5,923 nucleotides of DNA from Acidobacteriaceae bacterium (GTDB taxonomy: Bacteria > Acidobacteriota > Terriglobia > Terriglobales > Acidobacteriaceae). The stretch is taken from the NCBI GenBank assembly GCA_027311125.1, contig DAICZO010000295.1, forward strand, positions 1 to 5,923. The letters run 5' to 3'. The stretch's first letter is position 1, and each line of letters opens with the position of its first letter. The translations under genes and the position numbers were made by a program. The notes beneath the pieces are model-generated. The model was given only the letters and a program-made list of their open reading frames with translations. It did not search any database and was not told the origin of the DNA. Below, piece after piece: positions 5,763 through 5,923 of this stretch.

Positions 5763-5923
5763 TTACGGCAGGGATTTCGGCGCGATCATCCAGCCGTGCA
5801 TCTCCATCCAGTTGGCCACCAGGGTGGGATAGATACTCAGCTCAGCCAGTCCGTTCAACCCCTGCCCAATGCCGGTTCAATGTGGTCCGCGTTCGAAGAT
5901 ATGCAGCTCCACCGGGGCTCCCG
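5763..5923 (-). pseudogene. Alpha/beta hydrolase (acetyl-esterase type), C-terminal end with in-frame stop
   Basis: From the right edge the minus strand reads GAPVELHIFERGPH, then TGA (5879-5877), and continues in the same frame for 37 more sense codons, TGIGQGLNGLAELSIYPTLV and on through ANWMEMHGWM, to TAA at 5765-5763. This matches the C-terminal pattern of acetyl-esterase/xylan-esterase-like alpha/beta hydrolases, where GPHG carries the catalytic histidine and is followed by a Gly/Leu-rich stretch, a hydrophobic helix and a terminal GW. The codon after His is normally Gly; GGA to TGA is one substitution, so a nonsense mutation is the simplest reading. No frame change is involved. The product would end on the catalytic His and lose the last helix, so it is probably inactive, unless the stop is a sequencing error. 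The catalytic Ser and Asp lie beyond the window. Confidence 0.65.

Noticed and set aside
5614..5832. Plus-strand frame of 72 codons in the right-hand gap
   Set aside because: No family resemblance or ribosome-binding site, and it overlaps the esterase remnant, whose minus-strand reading is protein-like.
5877..5879. Selenocysteine at the in-frame TGA
   Set aside because: The family has Gly, not Cys or Sec, at this position, and no selenocysteine-insertion hairpin was recognised just downstream.
1..5923. Operon or defence-type gene cluster
   Set aside because: Neighbouring genes mostly alternate in strand, with converging or diverging ends, and their families have no shared pathway or defence role.

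Overview
The window looks like a chromosomal stretch from a GC-rich Gram-negative soil bacterium, most likely an acidobacterium of the Terriglobia type. This rests on GC content (judged by eye), on an AsmA-like envelope protein, and on the remembered flavour of the AsmA, ROK and esterase sequences; it is inference, since no search was run. It carries five intact or window-truncated genes and one broken gene end. No tRNA, rRNA, CRISPR array, transposase or phage gene was seen.

Layout from left to right. An AsmA-family protein runs off the left edge (minus strand, start at 1223). A 123-bp divergent spacer separates it from a ROK-family, polyphosphate-glucokinase-like sugar kinase (plus, 1347-2069). 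That gene converges, 20 bp apart, on a VOC-fold dioxygenase/glyoxalase (minus, 2090-2617). A 226-bp divergent spacer follows, then a small three-helix GlsB/YeaQ/YmgE-type membrane protein (plus, 2844-3101). This converges, 20 bp apart, on a 779-residue membrane-anchored PAS-PAS-GGDEF-EAL cyclic-di-GMP protein (minus, 3122-5461). After a 301-bp noncoding gap rich in inverted repeats, the C-terminal end of an alpha/beta-hydrolase (acetyl-esterase type) gene lies on the minus strand at the right edge. It has an in-frame stop directly after its presumed catalytic histidine.

Almost every gene is transcribed against its neighbour, so there is no convincing operon and no obvious shared pathway: envelope biogenesis, glucose phosphorylation, aromatic or aldehyde metabolism, stress membrane protein, second-messenger turnover. 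Each gene probably has its own promoter. The most interesting material is regulatory: a perfect dyad holding the AsmA ribosome-binding site, a probable leaderless start for the kinase, and a run of four perfect inverted repeats upstream of the cyclic-di-GMP gene. I do not see a clearly new multi-gene system here.
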